From contig JACPWC010000085.1 in NCBI GenBank assembly GCA_016197225.1, forward strand, positions 17,028 to 81,027: 64,000 nucleotides of DNA, given 5' to 3'. Source of the stretch: Chloroflexota bacterium (lineage in GTDB: Bacteria; Chloroflexota; Anaerolineae; Anaerolineales; VGOW01). The notes beneath the pieces were generated by a model. It saw only the letters and a list, made by a program, of their open reading frames with translations, did no database searches and was not told where the DNA came from. A program made the translations under genes and the position numbers. Positions 55,702 through 63,646 of this stretch are shown here, piece after piece. Positions within the stretch are counted from its first letter, which is position 1, and the number at the start of each line of letters is the position of its first letter.

Positions 55702-57291
55702 ATGAGCAACTACACCCCGCCTCGCCTTGCCATGCCCAACGGTCAGGAGTACGCCTTGAGCGGCCAGATGACGATTGGCCGCGCCATCGAAAACGCCGTC
55801 AAGCTCGACGACGGCGGCGCCTCGCGCAAACATGCGGCCATTGAAGTCCTGGGTGAGCGCGTCATCTTGCGCGACCTGGGCAGTAGTAACGGAACCTGGG
55901 TCAACGACCAGCGCCTGGCCGAGCCAACTGAACTGCGCGACGGCGACCTGATCCGCATCAGCGGCACGACGATGATCTTCTTTGCCGCCACCGGCGTGCC
56001 TGCCGACTCAGCCTCGGATGCGCCGCCGGCCTCATCCCCATCCGCCAGCCCGGCGGGCGGCATGACCATGAACTGGCAATCGTCCGAACCGATGATGCTG
56101 GTGCGCGGCGACAAGGCCGAGTTTGGCCTCAACCACACGCTTCGGGTGGGGCGGGGCGACGACAACGATCTGGTGCTGACAGGCGACTCCAGCGCCTCGC
56201 AACAACATGCCCGCATCGAAATTGTCGCCGGTCAAGCCGTCATCCACGACCTCACCAGCCGCAACGGAACCTGGGTCAACGGCAAACGCATCACCACACC
56301 CACTCTGCTCAAGCACGGCGACAAGATTTTGATGGGCAACACCGTCTTTCGCCTGCGGGTGAATTCCAAGCCCTTGCCCAATCTTGACGCTGCACCGCAA
56401 CCCAAACAACAAGGCTGGCTTAGTCGAGGGTTCTGGTTTAGTTGGGGATTATTGCTGGGCGGCGGCCTGCTCACCTTTACTGTCGTCGGCCTGGGCGTGC
56501 TCATCGTGGGCGTGCTGGCTTACATTGGCTACCGCGACTTTATTGCGCCCACACCTACGCCGTCGCTGGCTCAAGCAACGGTCGTTGTAGATAGCAACGC
56601 GCCGCTGGCCGCCACCCAGCAAGCCACTGCCGAACAACGCGCCCTGCGCGCCCTGGTTCAAATCGTCGTGCCGGTTGGCGATCCCAATACAACTCAAGAC
56701 GCCTCCACCGGCTCCGGCAGTTTATTGAGCGCCGAAGGTTACGTGCTCACCAACTTTCACGTCGTCGGCGACCCCGACACCGGCAACTATTACAACGACG
56801 AAGGCTGGGCGCTGATCGGCCTCAACTGGGCCGGCCCTGACCAGGCGCCCGATTCTTTTTACCGCAGTGAGATCGTCATGGATGACAAAGACTTGGACCT
56901 GGCCCTGCTTCATGTTTTTGCTACCGACTCTGGCGACGGGCTACCCGCCGGTTTGAAATTTCCCTTTTTACCCATCGGCAACTCGGATGATTTGAAGATC
57001 GGCGACCCGATTGCCATCATGGGCTTCCCCGGCCTCGGCGGCGACACTCCCACGTTCACGCGCGGCACGGTCTCCGGCTTTCTGCTCGACGAGCACCTCA
57101 ACCTGGAGCGCGGCTGGATCAAGACCGACGCCGAGATCAACCCCGGCAACTCCGGCGGCATGGCCGTCAACGCCCAGGGCGAACTCATCGGTGTCCCCAC
57201 CCAGGCCTTCTTCAACACCGAAGTGACGGGCAAGATCAGCGAAATCCGGCCTATTAATTTTGCCAGTAAGTTTGTTGAGCAGGTGCCGTGA
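55702..57291 (+). CDS. FHA-FHA-TM-trypsin-like serine protease
   Basis: A 529-residue protein. Two FHA domains (about 20-95 and 135-215) each show IGRAIENAVKLDD/VGRGDDNDLVLTG-type starts and the SxxH/SNGTWVN signatures. A membrane helix (about 243-275) follows a short linker. Then a chymotrypsin/HtrA-like protease at about 315-525: His in TNFHVVG, Asp in KDLDLALLHV, Ser in EINPGNSGGMAVNAQGELIG, so the triad is complete; no PDZ domain is present. FHA domains bind phospho-Thr peptides. The protein thus may sense kinase signalling inside and cut substrates outside. TATAAT lies 7 bp before the ATG. The following RHS remnant is unrelated. Confidence 0.85.
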   Translation: MSNYTPPRLAMPNGQEYALSGQMTIGRAIENAVKLDDGGASRKHAAIEVLGERVILRDLGSSNGTWVNDQRLAEPTELRDGDLIRISGTTMIFFAATGVPADSASDAPPASSPSASPAGGMTMNWQSSEPMMLVRGDKAEFGLNHTLRVGRGDDNDLVLTGDSSASQQHARIEIVAGQAVIHDLTSRNGTWVNGKRITTPTLLKHGDKILMGNTVFRLRVNSKPLPNLDAAPQPKQQGWLSRGFWFSWGLLLGGGLLTFTVVGLGVLIVGVLAYIGYRDFIAPTPTPSLAQATVVVDSNAPLAATQQATAEQRALRALVQIVVPVGDPNTTQDASTGSGSLLSAEGYVLTNFHVVGDPDTGNYYNDEGWALIGLNWAGPDQAPDSFYRSEIVMDDKDLDLALLHVFATDSGDGLPAGLKFPFLPIGNSDDLKIGDPIAIMGFPGLGGDTPTFTRGTVSGFLLDEHLNLERGWIKTDAEINPGNSGGMAVNAQGELIGVPTQAFFNTEVTGKISEIRPINFASKFVEQVP

Positions 57292-57329
57292 GAGGCCACT
57301 GAGGGCCTCGCTCTTTTCGGTGACAGGAG

Positions 57330-57385
57330 AGCACGGATTTTCGGAATGTTCGGATCGCGATCCGCTAATTCTGGAAATCCGTGCT
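57330..57385. repeat. GCACGGATTT-type inverted repeat
   Basis: The 11-bp arms AGCACGGATTT (57330-57340) and AAATCCGTGCT (57375-57385) enclose a centre with GGATCGCGATCC. It lies after the FHA-protease stop and may end its transcript. Confidence 0.85.
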
Positions 57386-57388
57386 GTT

Positions 57389-57956
57389 TTGCAGCGACAA
57401 CCAAGCCAAGCTCACCGAGAGCGGCACGACCCTTCGAGTCCCGGCGGCAGAGCTACATTGGTGCAGTTCCAACCCAGCCAACGACGACCACGACCATCAC
57501 CTACACCTACGACCCGCTGTATCGCCTCAAGAGAGCAGACTACAGCGACGGCAGTTACTTCGAGTTCGCCTACGACCCGGTGGGAAATCGCCTGAGCCAA
57601 ATCGCCTGCCTGGGCGCTTCGCCCTGCCTGCCCGTCACCACTACTTACACGTATGACAACGCGAACAGGCTGACGAGCGTCAGTAACCAGTCAACAGTGA
57701 ATAGTTATCAGTACAACGGCTTGGGCGACCGAGTCTCACAAACCGTGAACGGGGTGACGACGAACAGCCGGGGGAGTTTGTGTATCACCTGGGTGATGCG
57801 CTCTGGAGTGTGAGGCAGTTGGCGGATGTGAGTGGAGAGGTGACGTTGGCAAGGAGTTATGAGCCGTATGGCGAGATATTGACGAGTGCAGGCAGTGGAG
57901 CCACGGTGTGGCAATTTACCGGCGAGGCCAGAGACGCGAGCAACCGGCAACCGCGA
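57389..57956 (+). pseudogene. RHS/YD-repeat protein remnant
   Basis: Fragments of an RHS-type protein in two frames. The first has TYTYDPLYRLKRADYSDGSY, AYDPVGNRLSQ and YTYDNANRLTSVSNQSTV, which are YD repeats. The frame then breaks at a G-run near 57768-57773, and the second continues as YHLGDALWSVRQLADVSG and SYEPYGEIL, an RHS core end. There is no N-terminal secretion part and no toxin domain. The intact gene would be several thousand bases long, so this is a decayed tail left after recombination. It lies between the FHA-protease and the GGDEF gene; the rest of 57292-58140 has no other gene. Confidence 0.8.
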
Positions 57957-58128
57957 GGACCCGGTCGGAGAGCAGTTTTAAAACAGTCTCTAACGTTTTC
58001 GTGTCCAGAGTATCTGGAAAGAACTGGTAACGCTCCGCTGAAAGATGTCGGTTCTGTAGATTGTCAAGTGTACACAATCGTTCGCGTTTCAGCAACAGAA
58101 ACGCCATATCTGTTTTTCAAGCCTATGT

Positions 58129-58134
58129 TATACT
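58129..58134 (+). promoter_or_regulatory. -10 box (TATACT) directly before the GGDEF gene
   Basis: TATACT ends 6 bp before the ATG at 58141, so the transcript would be leaderless, as for the genes at 1336 and 55702. No clear -35. Confidence 0.5.
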
Positions 58135-58140
58135 CAAATC

Positions 58141-59043
58141 ATGGCGTCCATCCTCGTCGTCGAAGATGATCAGGCTATCGCCCAAATGATCAAGCTCATC
58201 CTGAGCAAGCAGGGCCACTCCTTGCGCCACGTCATTGATGGGCGGCAGGCTTTGTCGGTCATCCTCGAATGGTTGCCCGACCTGATTATCTCAGATGTGA
58301 TGATGCCCGGCATGGACGGCTTTGCCATGGCCGAGCAATTGCAAAAGAGCGACCTGACCAAAAGCATCCCCATTGTGTTTGTGACAGCCATGTCGCAGAC
58401 CGAGAACCTGAGCCACGGCCTCAACCTGGGCGCGGTGGATTACATCACCAAACCCTTCCGGGCGCTGGAGTTGGAAGCCCGGGTGCGCTCGGCTCTGCGG
58501 CTCAAGAGCGCGCAAGACGATTTGCGCCGGGCCAACGCCGAACTGACCGATCTGGCGATGATAGACAGCCTGACCGAGTTGAAGAACCCGCGCTTCGTGA
58601 ACGAGTATTTGTCACAAGCCCTGCCGCACTCGGCCCGTTACGGCGAACCGCTCTCCATTTTAATGATTGATATTGATCACTTCAAGAAAGTGAATGACAC
58701 GCACGGCCACCTGGTGGGCAACGACGTTCTCAAAGAATTGGCCGGGATTTTGCGCAACCAGGCCCGTCAGGCCGACGCGGTTTGCCGGTACGGCGGCGAG
58801 GAATTTCTGGTCATTTGCCCCAACACGCCGCTCTTGGCCGCCAGCTCGGTGAGCGAACGCCTGCGGGTCACTGTGTCCTGTTTCAACTTTCCGGGCGTGC
58901 CCTGGCCGCTCACCGTCAGCATAGGCATTGCCACTTACGAGCCTAAACGTGACCGTGACGCCAACGCCCTCATCGCCCGCGCCGACTCGGCGCTGTATCT
59001 TGCCAAGAACGAAGGCCGAAACACGATCCGGGAAGCGCCTTAA
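58141..59043 (+). CDS. PleD-like response regulator diguanylate cyclase (REC-GGDEF)
   Basis: A 300-residue protein. REC at 4-120: LVVEDDQAIAQM, phosphoacceptor Asp in LIISDVMMPGMDG, Thr/Ser in FVTAMS and Lys in YITKPF. GGDEF at about 135-300: LMIDIDHFKKVNDTHGHLVG and the catalytic GGEEF in CRYGGEEFLVIC, so it should make c-di-GMP upon phosphorylation. No RxxD inhibitory site is seen in the usual place before GGEEF. Opposite in effect to the HD-GYP protein at 14783-17146. No kinase nearby. The gene at 59079 follows at 35 bp. Confidence 0.92.
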   Translation: MASILVVEDDQAIAQMIKLILSKQGHSLRHVIDGRQALSVILEWLPDLIISDVMMPGMDGFAMAEQLQKSDLTKSIPIVFVTAMSQTENLSHGLNLGAVDYITKPFRALELEARVRSALRLKSAQDDLRRANAELTDLAMIDSLTELKNPRFVNEYLSQALPHSARYGEPLSILMIDIDHFKKVNDTHGHLVGNDVLKELAGILRNQARQADAVCRYGGEEFLVICPNTPLLAASSVSERLRVTVSCFNFPGVPWPLTVSIGIATYEPKRDRDANALIARADSALYLAKNEGRNTIREAP

Positions 59044-59078
59044 TCACGGCTCATCACGCAACGCCTCAGCGGCTACCC

Positions 59079-60314
59079 ATGTCTCCGGTTGAGATCGAAC
59101 GCCTGTTACAGGAAGGCATTGCTTCGGTGAAGCGCGGCCAAAAGACGCGCGCCGCCAAGTTGTTGATGCAAGTCGTCAACGCCGATGAGAACAACGAACA
59201 GGCCTGGTTCTGGTTGAGCATGGCCGTGGACAAAACCGAAGACAAGATCACCGCTCTGGAAAACACGCTGGCCCTCAACCCCAACAACGCCACCGCCCAG
59301 GCTAACCTCAAATGGTTGAGCAGTCGGGCCGTCACCGAAAAAGTGCCGGAGCGCAAGACCGCTCCGCTCTCCGAGAAAATAAAAGCCTCCCAACCCACCC
59401 CGCCTCCCCCGGCAAACGGCGGCTATGCCCCGGTCTCACCGGTGGATGTTGAAGGCGCGCTCGACGACCCTTATCAATGCGTTTACTGCGGCGCGCCCGC
59501 CGATCGCGACCTGAGGCGCTGCCCCGAATGCGGGCGCAACCTCATGAGCAAACGCGCCTACACCAAAAAAGTCTCGGCCTCCATTCGCACCGTCGCCTTC
59601 TCGCTCATTCTGCAAACCGGGGTCGCCATGATTGAAGGCATCGTGGTGGTGATCGTCAGCTTTCAGGGGCGCAACGGTCTCATTCAATACGTGTACGACA
59701 CTGTTCATTTGCAAGACTTGTTTGGCGACTATCTGAGTTGGGCAACGGGCTGGCCGCCAATTCTGATGTGGGCCGCCGGCATCCGCATTGTGCTTTTTAC
59801 CGCCCTCATCCTGGCTCTGCTCTGGAAGATCACCCTGGCCTATTACGTCACCGTCGGCGCTATGATCGCCGACATGGTGTGGACGGTCTTTCGCTGGTTC
59901 AACAAATTCACCGGGCCGGTCATCGCCGTGCTCGACATCCTCTTCGCTCTAGTCACCCTGGCCCTGGTCTTCGCCACCGATCGCGACTTTGCCGTCAACG
60001 AAGAGCGCCTGCTGTGCCTGCCCCAGCCGCACACCAAAGGCGGCATTGAGTTCAACCGCCTCGGCCACCTTTACCGGCAGAAGGGCATGTGGGCTTTGGC
60101 GGTGCGGCACTGGCGGCTGGCTGTGGGGGCCATGCCGCTCCGCGCCGATTTTTATAAAGACCTGGCCGTTGGCTACGCCCAGATCGGCTACTACCAGCGC
60201 GCCCTCGGCGCCCTGGCTGAAGCCAGGCGGCAAGCCCCCGACGACGCCGACATGCCACAACTGGCCCGGCTCATCGAAGAAAAGAAATCGAAAGACCCGC
60301 GCCCGCGCGGCTGA
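59079..60314 (+). CDS. Membrane protein with N-terminal TPR, zinc ribbon and C-terminal TPR
   Basis: A 411-residue protein. Residues 1-80 are TPR-like helices (LLQEGIASVKRGQKTRAAKL). After a Pro-rich linker a C4 zinc ribbon (CVYCGAPADRDLRRCPECGR, about 131-150) precedes three or four membrane segments (about 170-310). The C-terminus (about 335-405) is again TPR-like (FNRLGHLYRQKGMWALAVRH). The pattern suggests a membrane scaffold or assembly factor. Zinc-ribbon proteins of this type are frequent and uncharacterised in Chloroflexota. The start at 59079 has no strong ribosome site. It may be transcribed with the REC-GGDEF gene (35-bp gap). Confidence 0.7.
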   Translation: MSPVEIERLLQEGIASVKRGQKTRAAKLLMQVVNADENNEQAWFWLSMAVDKTEDKITALENTLALNPNNATAQANLKWLSSRAVTEKVPERKTAPLSEKIKASQPTPPPPANGGYAPVSPVDVEGALDDPYQCVYCGAPADRDLRRCPECGRNLMSKRAYTKKVSASIRTVAFSLILQTGVAMIEGIVVVIVSFQGRNGLIQYVYDTVHLQDLFGDYLSWATGWPPILMWAAGIRIVLFTALILALLWKITLAYYVTVGAMIADMVWTVFRWFNKFTGPVIAVLDILFALVTLALVFATDRDFAVNEERLLCLPQPHTKGGIEFNRLGHLYRQKGMWALAVRHWRLAVGAMPLRADFYKDLAVGYAQIGYYQRALGALAEARRQAPDDADMPQLARLIEEKKSKDPRPRG

Positions 60315-60322
60315 TCGAGACA

Positions 60323-60384
60323 AGACCTGTCAGGTCTGGTGGAGTGCGGCTTGCAACAATAAGCACCCAAGACCTGACAGGTCT
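60323..60384. repeat. ACCTGTCAGGT-family inverted repeat
   Basis: The 15-bp arms AGACCTGTCAGGTCT (60323-60337) and AGACCTGACAGGTCT (60370-60384), which are exact complements, enclose a 32-nt loop between the TPR protein and the NfeD genes. Same words as 18118-18184 and 32413-32453. Confidence 0.9.
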
Positions 60385-60395
60385 GGGAAATTACC

Positions 60396-61016
60396 ATGCA
60401 ATTCCTGGACATCCTCTGGCAACTTCTCACCAACCCTAACATTGTTTACCTTCTGCTCATCGCCGGGTTGTGGTCAACAGTCGTGGCCTTTGTCACGCCC
60501 GGAACCGGCTTGCCCGAATCGGCGGCAGTGCTCTGCCTGGGCCTGGCCCTGTTGGGGCTGGCTCGCATGCCGGTCAACATCGTCGGCCTGGCCCTGATCC
60601 TGCTTTCGGTCATTCTCTTCCTGCTCGAACTCAAGTGGCCCAGCCACGGCGCGTTCATGATCTCCGGTGGGTTGACTCTGGGCGCTGGATCGTTGTTCCT
60701 GTTTCGCGCCGACGTTGCCACTGCCGGGGTGTCGCTATGGCTGATCAGCTTCACCGTGCTCGGCACCGCCGCCTTTTTTAGTTTTGCCCTCAGCAAAGCC
60801 TGGGCCGTGCGCAACCGCCCGCCCTTCCAGAATCCGGATGCCGTGGTCGGCGCGCAAGGTGAAGCCAAGACCGACGTTTTTGCCGAAGGCTCGGTGCAAG
60901 TGGGCAACGAATTGTGGACGGCCCAAGCCGACGAGTTAATTCCAGCCGGAACTAAGGTGCAGGTCGTTCAACGGTTGGGACTAAGACTTAAAGTCGTTCG
61001 TGTCAAAACAGGCTAA
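60396..61016 (+). CDS. NfeD-family membrane protein (short form)
   Basis: A 206-residue protein with four or five membrane segments (about 16-130), beginning NIVYLLLIAGLWSTVVAFVT, then a C-terminal OB-fold NfeD domain (about 145-206): VVGAQGEAKTDVFAEGSVQV, ELWTAQADELIPAGTKVQVV. The N-terminal ClpP-like protease domain found in long NfeD proteins is absent. NfeD proteins act with SPFH proteins in membrane microdomains; an SPFH gene lies directly downstream (53-bp gap). Confidence 0.88.
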   Translation: MQFLDILWQLLTNPNIVYLLLIAGLWSTVVAFVTPGTGLPESAAVLCLGLALLGLARMPVNIVGLALILLSVILFLLELKWPSHGAFMISGGLTLGAGSLFLFRADVATAGVSLWLISFTVLGTAAFFSFALSKAWAVRNRPPFQNPDAVVGAQGEAKTDVFAEGSVQVGNELWTAQADELIPAGTKVQVVQRLGLRLKVVRVKTG

Positions 61017-61068
61017 AATGCCTGAGACAATAAACTCTCTATACAAACCTTGAAGGAGGTTTCTCAAA

Positions 61069-61974
61069 ATGCCAGAAGCTTTAGCAACTCTCGTAACAAT
61101 CGGATGTATCGGTCTGTTTGTGTTCGTTATCGTAGCCGTCGTGGCCGGCAACGCCATCCGCATCGTGCCCGAATACCAGCGGCTGGTTGTCTTCCGCTTA
61201 GGAGGCTCTATCGGCACCAAAGGGCCAAAACTCGTGTTCTTGATTCCTTTCATCGACAGGGCCATCAGCGTGGACTTGCGCGAGCAGGTGCGCGAAGTGC
61301 CACACCAGACGAGTATCACCAAAGACAACGCGCCGATCTCGATTGACTTTCTGTGGTATTACAAAGTCATTGACCCGGCGGCGAGCGTGATCCAGGTTGG
61401 TAACTTTGAGCTGGCCGCACAAGGCATCGCCACCACCACCCTGCGCTCTGTCATCGGCGGCATCGCCCTCGACGAAGTGCTCTCGCAACGTGAGCACATC
61501 AACACCACCCTGCGCGTCAAGCTGGACGAGATCACCGAGCGCTGGGGCGTCAAAGTCACCAACGTCGAAATCCGCGAAATCATCCCGCCGCGTGACGTGC
61601 AGGATGCGATGAATCGCCAGCTTTCGGCCGAGCGCACCCGCCGCGCCCTCGTCACCGAGTCCACTGGCGACAAGGAAGCCGCCGTCAACCGGGCCGAGGG
61701 CACCAAGCAGGCCGCCATCTTGCAGGCCGAAGGCGAGCGGCAGTCCAACATCCTGCGCGCCGAGGGCGACAAGCAGGCCCAACTCCTGCGCGCCGAGGGT
61801 TTCTCGTCGGCGTTGGACAAAATCTTCCAGGTCGCCCAGACTGTAGACGGCAAAACCATGTCGCTCCAGTATCTCGAAGCGCTCAAGAGCATCGGCGCCA
61901 GCCCGTCCACCAAGTACATCTTTCCAATGGAATTTACGAGTCTGTTGAGCGGATTCGTTAACAAGGAAAAGTGA
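61069..61974 (+). CDS. SPFH/slipin (stomatin-like) membrane protein
   Basis: A 301-residue protein. An N-terminal membrane helix (about 8-27) precedes the SPFH domain (about 28-185), with RIVPEYQRLVVFRLGG, DLREQVREVPHQTSITKDN and VEIREIIPPRDVQDAMNRQL. A coiled-coil region (about 185-245) is Ala/Glu/Arg-rich, with NILRAEGDKQAQLLRAEG. Slipins oligomerise at the membrane and associate with NfeD proteins; the partner gene is just upstream. AAGGAGG precedes the ATG at 61069. The stop overlaps the next gene's start (TGATG). Confidence 0.92.
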   Translation: MPEALATLVTIGCIGLFVFVIVAVVAGNAIRIVPEYQRLVVFRLGGSIGTKGPKLVFLIPFIDRAISVDLREQVREVPHQTSITKDNAPISIDFLWYYKVIDPAASVIQVGNFELAAQGIATTTLRSVIGGIALDEVLSQREHINTTLRVKLDEITERWGVKVTNVEIREIIPPRDVQDAMNRQLSAERTRRALVTESTGDKEAAVNRAEGTKQAAILQAEGERQSNILRAEGDKQAQLLRAEGFSSALDKIFQVAQTVDGKTMSLQYLEALKSIGASPSTKYIFPMEFTSLLSGFVNKEK

Positions 61975-62495
61975 TGACCGCTGACGGCAGACGATTGACG
62001 GCGGATGACAGACCTCGCCCGTCTCAAGTGGTCAGTAGTCCATCGTCGGTCGTCCCGGCCGTCATCCTGCCCGCTACCTTCCGCGACCTGAACCAGGCTC
62101 GGGCGCTCGAAAGAGTCTGCTTCGGGCCGGAAGGCTGGGGCACCCTCGAACTGTTCTTCGCCCTGCTCTTCCCGAACACCGTTCGTCTCAAAGCCGTCGC
62201 CGATGATCAACTCGTCGGGCTGGTCATTGGCGACCGCCAACCCTGGGAAAGAATGGGCTGGGTGGCCACCCTCGGCGTTCTCCCCAATTACCAGCGGCGC
62301 GGAATCGGCGGCGCTTTGCTGGCCGCCTGCGAATCGGTGCTGGGCCAGCCGAGAGTCCGCCTCACCGTCCGTTTGTCCAACCAGGCCGCCATTGCCCTCT
62401 ACCGTCAGGTTGGCTACCAGCGAGTGAGCGTCTGGCACGGCTATTACTCCGGCGGCGAAGACGGGCTGGTGATGGAAAAGACAGTGAACAATTAG
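61974..62495 (+). CDS. GNAT-family N-acetyltransferase (RimI-like)
   Basis: A 173-residue acyl-CoA transferase. Residues about 40-170 form the GNAT fold: ATFRDLNQARALERVCFGPE, the acetyl-CoA loop VLPNYQRRGIGGALLAACES, and the RLSNQAAIALYRQVGYQRVS end typical of RimI-like enzymes. The first 30 or so residues (after MTADGRRLTADDRPRPSQVV) come from an ACGGCAGAC/GTCGTCC-type repeat and probably add nothing to the fold. The start at 61974 overlaps the slipin stop and follows AAGGA. The stop lies in an AGTGAACAGT repeat. The natural substrate is unknown. Confidence 0.85.
   Translation: MTADGRRLTADDRPRPSQVVSSPSSVVPAVILPATFRDLNQARALERVCFGPEGWGTLELFFALLFPNTVRLKAVADDQLVGLVIGDRQPWERMGWVATLGVLPNYQRRGIGGALLAACESVLGQPRVRLTVRLSNQAAIALYRQVGYQRVSVWHGYYSGGEDGLVMEKTVNN
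61977..62056. repeat. ACGGCAGAC-type repeat forming the GNAT N-terminus
   Basis: ACGGCAGACGATTGACGGC and TGACAGACC are followed by CCATCGTCGGTCGTCC, matching the pstB-tatA intergenic repeat (39191-39250). In frame, it codes for about 25 extra residues of the acetyltransferase. Confidence 0.7.
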
Positions 62496-62563
62496 CAGTA
62501 GACAGTGAACAGTCAACTTGCTGCTCACTACTCACTGTTCACTGCTCACTGTTCACTAGCCAC
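62481..62563. repeat. AGTGAACAGT-family inverted repeat
   Basis: ACAGTGAACAATTAG, GACAGTGAACAGTC and CTCACTGTTCACTGC with CACTGTTCACT form a strong imperfect hairpin. The GNAT stop codon is inside; the ABC ATPase ATG (62566) follows directly. The same words appear at 3247 and 53451. Confidence 0.85.
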
Positions 62564-62565
62564 TG

Positions 62566-63555
62566 ATGAACGCTCTTTCCACCGACTCGCTCGCCCACGA
62601 CTTTCCTTCGCCACGCGGGCCGGTTCAGGCCTTAAGCGAGGTCACGCTCTCGGTGGAGCGCGGCGAGTTCTTCGGCCTGTTCGGCCCGAACGGCGCCGGC
62701 AAGAGCACCCTCATTCGCATCCTCACTACGCTTATCATCCCCACCAGTGGCCGGGCAACAGTGATGGGTCACGACGTTTTGCGCCAGGCCGACAAAGCGC
62801 GCGAGAACTTCGGCCTGGTGTTCGCCAACGAAAACTCATTTTATGGCCGCCTCACCGGGCGGCAAAATTTGGAATTCTTCGCCGCCCTGCAAAACATTCC
62901 GCGCTCACAAGCAAAGCAACGCGCCGCCGAACTGCTCGACCTCTTCGGCCTCGGCAACGCCGCCGACGCTTACTTTCAAAGTTACTCCACCGGCATGAGG
63001 CAGAAGCTCAACGTGGCCCGCGCCCTGCTCCACAACCCGCCCCTCCTCTTCCTCGACGAGCCGACCAAAGGCATGGACGTGGTCACCGCCGAAAGCGTGC
63101 GAACGCTTCTGCGCCGCGATCTTGTCGAGCGACAAGGCAAGACGGTGGTGTTGACCACGCACGATTTGGATGAGATGGAGTCGCTTTGTGATCGGGTTGC
63201 GATTTTGGAAGCGGGGAAGATACGCGCTTTCGGCGCGCCCGCCGACTTGATCCAGCAGGCCAGCGCCAGCGTTGTCTACCGGCTGGAGATCGCCGCCGCG
63301 CCCGATGGACTTGTGGCCCAACTGAGCGGCCTGCCGGGCGTGGACTCCGTTGAAGCCGTCTCTCAAACCTCAGCCGCCACTGTCCTCGAGTTGACGTTCC
63401 GCGACCCGGCCACCCCGCCCGACTTGTGGCAAACTCTGGCCGCCCGCCACATCGCCGTCAAACGCTACGCCCCCAAAGACGACGGCCTGCGCGCGCTGAT
63501 CCGCAACAACGGCCTCAGCGCCTCACCCTCCGACGCCAACGCACCTTCTGTTTGA
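62566..63555 (+). CDS. ABC transporter ATPase (export-type, DrrA/NatA-like)
   Basis: A 329-residue ATPase. Walker A FGLFGPNGAGKSTLIRILTT (about 37-56), signature YSTGMRQKLNVARALL, Walker B PLLFLDEPTKGMDVVT, and His of the switch in TTHDLDE. A C-terminal extension (about 230-329) with two beta-strand-rich segments is typical of ABC-2 exporters and may regulate. The matching permease is not in the window (the next plus-strand region is a repeat, and the next gene is on the other strand). Function as exporter or resistance factor is inferred. Confidence 0.85.
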   Translation: MNALSTDSLAHDFPSPRGPVQALSEVTLSVERGEFFGLFGPNGAGKSTLIRILTTLIIPTSGRATVMGHDVLRQADKARENFGLVFANENSFYGRLTGRQNLEFFAALQNIPRSQAKQRAAELLDLFGLGNAADAYFQSYSTGMRQKLNVARALLHNPPLLFLDEPTKGMDVVTAESVRTLLRRDLVERQGKTVVLTTHDLDEMESLCDRVAILEAGKIRAFGAPADLIQQASASVVYRLEIAAAPDGLVAQLSGLPGVDSVEAVSQTSAATVLELTFRDPATPPDLWQTLAARHIAVKRYAPKDDGLRALIRNNGLSASPSDANAPSV

Positions 63556-63572
63556 ACTGTTTTCAACACGAA

Positions 63573-63640
63573 GACACGAAGGCACCAGGACACCAAGATT
63601 TTTCTTTGTGTCTTCGTGTCTTTGTGCCCTTGTGCTTATG
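63573..63640. repeat. CACGAAG/CTTCGTG-type inverted repeat
   Basis: CACGAAGACACGAAGGC and CACCAGGACACCAAGA are followed by TTTGTGTCTTCGTGTC and TTTGTGCCCTTGTG, forming a long imperfect hairpin between convergent genes; likely terminator. The related copy at 55038 lies inside a gene. Confidence 0.85.
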
Positions 63641-63646
63641 CCGAAG

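Noticed and set aside
55654..55833. Longer N-terminus for the glycosyltransferase
   Set aside because: It overlaps the start of the divergent FHA-protease gene and has no signal or family similarity.
57389..57956. Functional polymorphic toxin of the RHS type
   Set aside because: Only fragments of the core are left, in two frames, without export region or toxin domain.
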